Assembly: GCA_008363385.1 (NCBI GenBank)
Contig: RHKY01000038.1
Location: forward strand, 1 to 49,568
DNA: 49,568 bases
Direction of reading: 5' to 3'
From: Acidobacteriota bacterium
GTDB taxonomy: Bacteria > Acidobacteriota > Thermoanaerobaculia > UBA5066
This document shows, piece by piece, positions 48,355-49,568 of the stretch (position 1 is its first letter; each line of letters begins with the position of its first letter). The position numbers and the translations under genes were made by a program. The notes beneath the pieces were generated by a model. It made no database searches. It had not been told where the DNA came from and was given only the letters and a program-made list of their open reading frames with translations.

Positions 48355-48564
48355 ATGCCATCCCGGAACCGGAACGACGACACCCTCCTCGAGAAGCTGC
48401 GCGCCCTCTCGCCCGAGAAGCTGGCCGAAGTGGAGGAACTCGTCGAGTTCCTGCTGAAACAGGACGAGGACCACCAGCTGCGCCGAGCGGCCATGAGGAT
48501 GTCCGAACCCGCCCTGCGCCAGGCCTGGGACAACCCGGAGGATGCGGACTACGACCTTCTTTGA
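48355..48564 (+). CDS. Small antitoxin-like protein
   Basis: A 69-residue acidic protein. LLEKLRALSPEKLAEVEELVEFLLKQDEDHQLRRAAMRMSEPALRQAWDNPEDADYDLL matches the general plan of antitoxins paired with MazF/PemK or RelE-type toxins: an SPEKLAEVEELVEFL helix used for dimerisation, then a disordered toxin-binding tail rich in Asp and Trp (AWDNPEDADYD). The start is ATG at 48355. A toxin-like reading frame starts inside its last 23 bases but is broken, so this antitoxin has probably lost its partner or uses one encoded elsewhere. Confidence 0.72.
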   Translation: MPSRNRNDDTLLEKLRALSPEKLAEVEELVEFLLKQDEDHQLRRAAMRMSEPALRQAWDNPEDADYDLL

Positions 48565-48696
48565 GCGCGGGGACGTGGTTCTGGCTTGCCTCCCGTCCAG
48601 CGATCGGGCCGGTGTCAGGGAGTGGGCCGCGTTCTCGAGGACGAGGACCCGGATCCCCGCCACCTCCGGCTCCGGGCGGGGGGACGAAGGCGCTGA
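48542..48696 (+). pseudogene. mazF: Broken MazF/PemK-like toxin
   Basis: The frame from ATG 48542 opens with FFERGDVVLACLPSSDRAGV, the classic MazF/PemK start (RGDVVLxxLPFSD). It then becomes non-conserved. A second frame from about 48622 continues VGRVLEDEDPDPRHLRLRA, the expected next MazF segment, and ends at TGA 48694-48696. The region between (about 48617-48624) has lost the RPALV-type residues, so a frameshift plus deletion is indicated. The C-terminal third of a normal toxin is missing. It could be real decay or a sequencing error, but the loss of the conserved segment argues for decay. Confidence 0.6.
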
Positions 48697-48766
48697 CGCT
48701 CTTCGGGCCGCGCGCCGGCGGGGGACCCCGCGCCCCCCTCGCCGTCACGCGGCCCGAATCCCTTGA

Positions 48767-48806
48767 CCGCGTCGCGTCACTTCGCCCCGCGTCGCGTCAC
48801 TTCGCC
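48767..48806 (+). repeat. Two perfect tandem copies of a 20-base unit
   Basis: CCGCGTCGCGTCACTTCGCC at 48767-48786 is repeated exactly at 48787-48806. The unit contains the partial palindrome CGCGTCGCG. Confidence 0.9.
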
Positions 48807-48847
48807 GAAGGATCGGCTCCGTGCCGCGCCGCGCAAGGGTCGCTCGC

Positions 48848-48867
48848 GAGCCAATGCGCATTGGCTC
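48848..48867. repeat. Perfect 20-base palindrome
   Basis: GAGCCAATGCGCATTGGCTC is identical to its reverse complement. With no loop it is better suited to a dimeric protein site than to a hairpin. Confidence 0.9.
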
Positions 48868-49151
48868 CGCGCGGGCTGTCGTTCTCCCGCTCCACTGCGC
48901 CCGTCACCGGGCTCCGTTGCGCGGGGGCGTCCCCCCGCCCTCCGGGGTCAGGCCTCTCCTCGGCCTGGCCCTGCCGCACAACGAGTTGGTGCGGACACCG
49001 GAGGCGGCGCAAGGAGGCTCCGGGCCTGCGAGCCCTCGGCCCTGCGCGGCGACCAAGGCCTGGCCACGCCGGGCGCGTGCAGGGGAGCGCCCGTCGTGCC
49101 AGGCGGCACTGCGCGCGCCGGAGGCGCGGGCGGCCACGGCGTGGCATGCCC

Positions 49152-49186
49152 GTGGCCCGGGCGGGCCGCCTTGCGGCCCGCGCCAC
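49152..49186. repeat. Long GC hairpin with CTT loop
   Basis: GCGGGCCGC (49161-49169) pairs with GCGGCCCGC (49173-49181) around a CTT loop. It is extended by GTGGC (49152-49156) pairing with GCCAC (49182-49186) after a four-base bulge. Related GCCGGGC/GCCCGGC arms occur at 49434-49452. Confidence 0.75.
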
Positions 49187-49418
49187 GGTCCCGCCACGCG
49201 GGACGACGACCTCGACCTCGACGCGGGTGACGGCGTGGACAGCCGCGACGTCGACAAGGACGACGACGAGGGACGGCAGCGAAAGGAAGAAAGCGCGAAG
49301 CGCCGCCCTCGTCGGTGGTCTGGTCGGGCGCGGCGACAGTCGCCGCCGGCCCACGCCCCGGCGCGAGGGCCGCGGCGCGGGCGGTGCCCGCGCCCTTCGA
49401 GGCCCGAGTGACGGGGCT

Positions 49419-49568
49419 TCAGCTCGCGATCGTGCCGGGCCTTGTGCCCGGCGCGCGCAGCTGGACGTGCGACCGGGCGAGGGCCTTCAGCGCCCGAGCC
49501 CGCGCCTTACGACCCCGCCGGTGCCGCCGCATCTTCAGATCGGCGGCACGGCCCGCCGCACGGAGCGG
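49419..49568 (-). CDS. Possible 3' end of an Arg-rich protein, cut by the window edge
   Basis: An open frame of 49 codons with a stop at 49419-49421 reads in from the window end on the minus strand. It includes MRRHRRGRKARARALKALA and ends PGTIAS. The codon choice is GC-ending like real genes nearby, and the basic composition might fit a transposase or other nucleic-acid-binding C-terminus, but nothing is conserved enough to say so. It could be spurious. Confidence 0.2.
   Translation of the reverse strand, partial: PLRAAGRAADLKMRRHRRGRKARARALKALARSHVQLRAPGTRPGTIAS

Larger units (their letters stand above)
48697..49418. other. Palindrome-rich region without a credible gene
   Basis: About 0.7 kb in which the long open frames on both strands are low-complexity Arg/Pro/Ala sequences without ribosome sites or conserved motifs. 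It contains a tandem 20-base repeat, a perfect 20-base palindrome and a long GC hairpin (listed separately). The dense inverted repeats suggest a repeat-element cluster, a structured RNA or decayed mobile DNA. Confidence 0.5.

Noticed and set aside
48821-49411. 196-codon plus-strand open frame (and overlapping minus-strand frames)
   Set aside because: No ribosome site or conserved domain; composition matches repeat-rich non-coding DNA with hairpins inside it.
48767-49452. Integron attC sites
   Set aside because: Hairpins are present, but the RYYYAAC and GTTRRRY core ends were not found and no integrase gene is in the window.

Overview
The window is very GC-rich (about 70%), gene-dense DNA. 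It comes from a diderm bacterium: it encodes a TonB-dependent receptor, an RND efflux pump with its periplasmic adaptor, and several lipoproteins. GTG and TTG starts are common and genes in operons often overlap by 4 bases (GTGA or ATGA). The mix of families (DUF1338/HglS, WG-repeat lipoprotein, CHASE2 kinase, FecR protein, PilZ, rubrerythrin) would suit an Acidobacteriota-like lineage, but that is inference; there is no rRNA or other phylogenetic marker here. I see no tRNA, rRNA, CRISPR array or intact insertion sequence.

Layout. (1) 52-6058: a three-gene NADH-linked flavoprotein complex of the HydABC/Bfu type. Its third subunit fuses a NuoG-like [2Fe-2S] domain, a GltD-like FAD/NAD(P) reductase, ferredoxin clusters and a molybdopterin-type domain lacking the usual catalytic residues. 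(2) 6089-9308: ZIP transporter, an exported unknown protein and CorA on the minus strand. (3) 9361-12296: aldo/keto reductase, a metallophosphoesterase with an apparent frameshift, DoxX and a small membrane protein. (4) 12321-16480: a translationally coupled minus-strand operon (DUF1460 amidase, glycosyltransferase, DUF4922 nucleotidyltransferase-like protein, SpoIID/LytB) that looks like a wall-glycan or muropeptide processing unit. (5) 16526-17719: TetR regulator, SRPBCC protein, and a promoter with a palindromic operator between -35 and -10. (6) 17713-22618: CHASE2 histidine kinase, NtrC-type regulator with a variant GAFTDA loop, FecR protein, then tandem hairpins and a sigma-54-like promoter before a Gly-rich exported protein. 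(7) 22760-26076: pirin, rubrerythrin, DinB/DUF1569 protein and two unknown proteins. (8) 26316-28801: HglS (2-oxoadipate to D-2-hydroxyglutarate) coupled to a D-2-hydroxyglutarate dehydrogenase-like flavoprotein, a two-step route to 2-oxoglutarate. (9) 28997-33645: HicBA toxin-antitoxin pair overlapping tail-to-tail with an RND pump/adaptor operon. (10) 33646-34126: a spacer with a truncated copy of the gene at 25645-26076, then a structured leader before a TonB receptor. (11) 36615-44630: PAS kinase, DUF5924/DUF2914-like protein, PilZ protein, TetR/methyltransferase pair, a large WG-repeat lipoprotein and ModA. (12) 44639-48217: cation antiporter, peptide-type substrate-binding lipoprotein and a 3-hydroxyisobutyrate-dehydrogenase-like enzyme. 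(13) 48355-49568: an antitoxin with a broken MazF-like toxin, then about 0.7 kb of palindrome-rich DNA without a credible gene.

Two patterns cut across the window. Nine transcription-unit-first genes have a TAnnnT hexamer only 6-9 bases before the start codon, which suggests frequent leaderless mRNAs. Two repressor-type promoters have a palindrome in or across the -35/-10 spacer.
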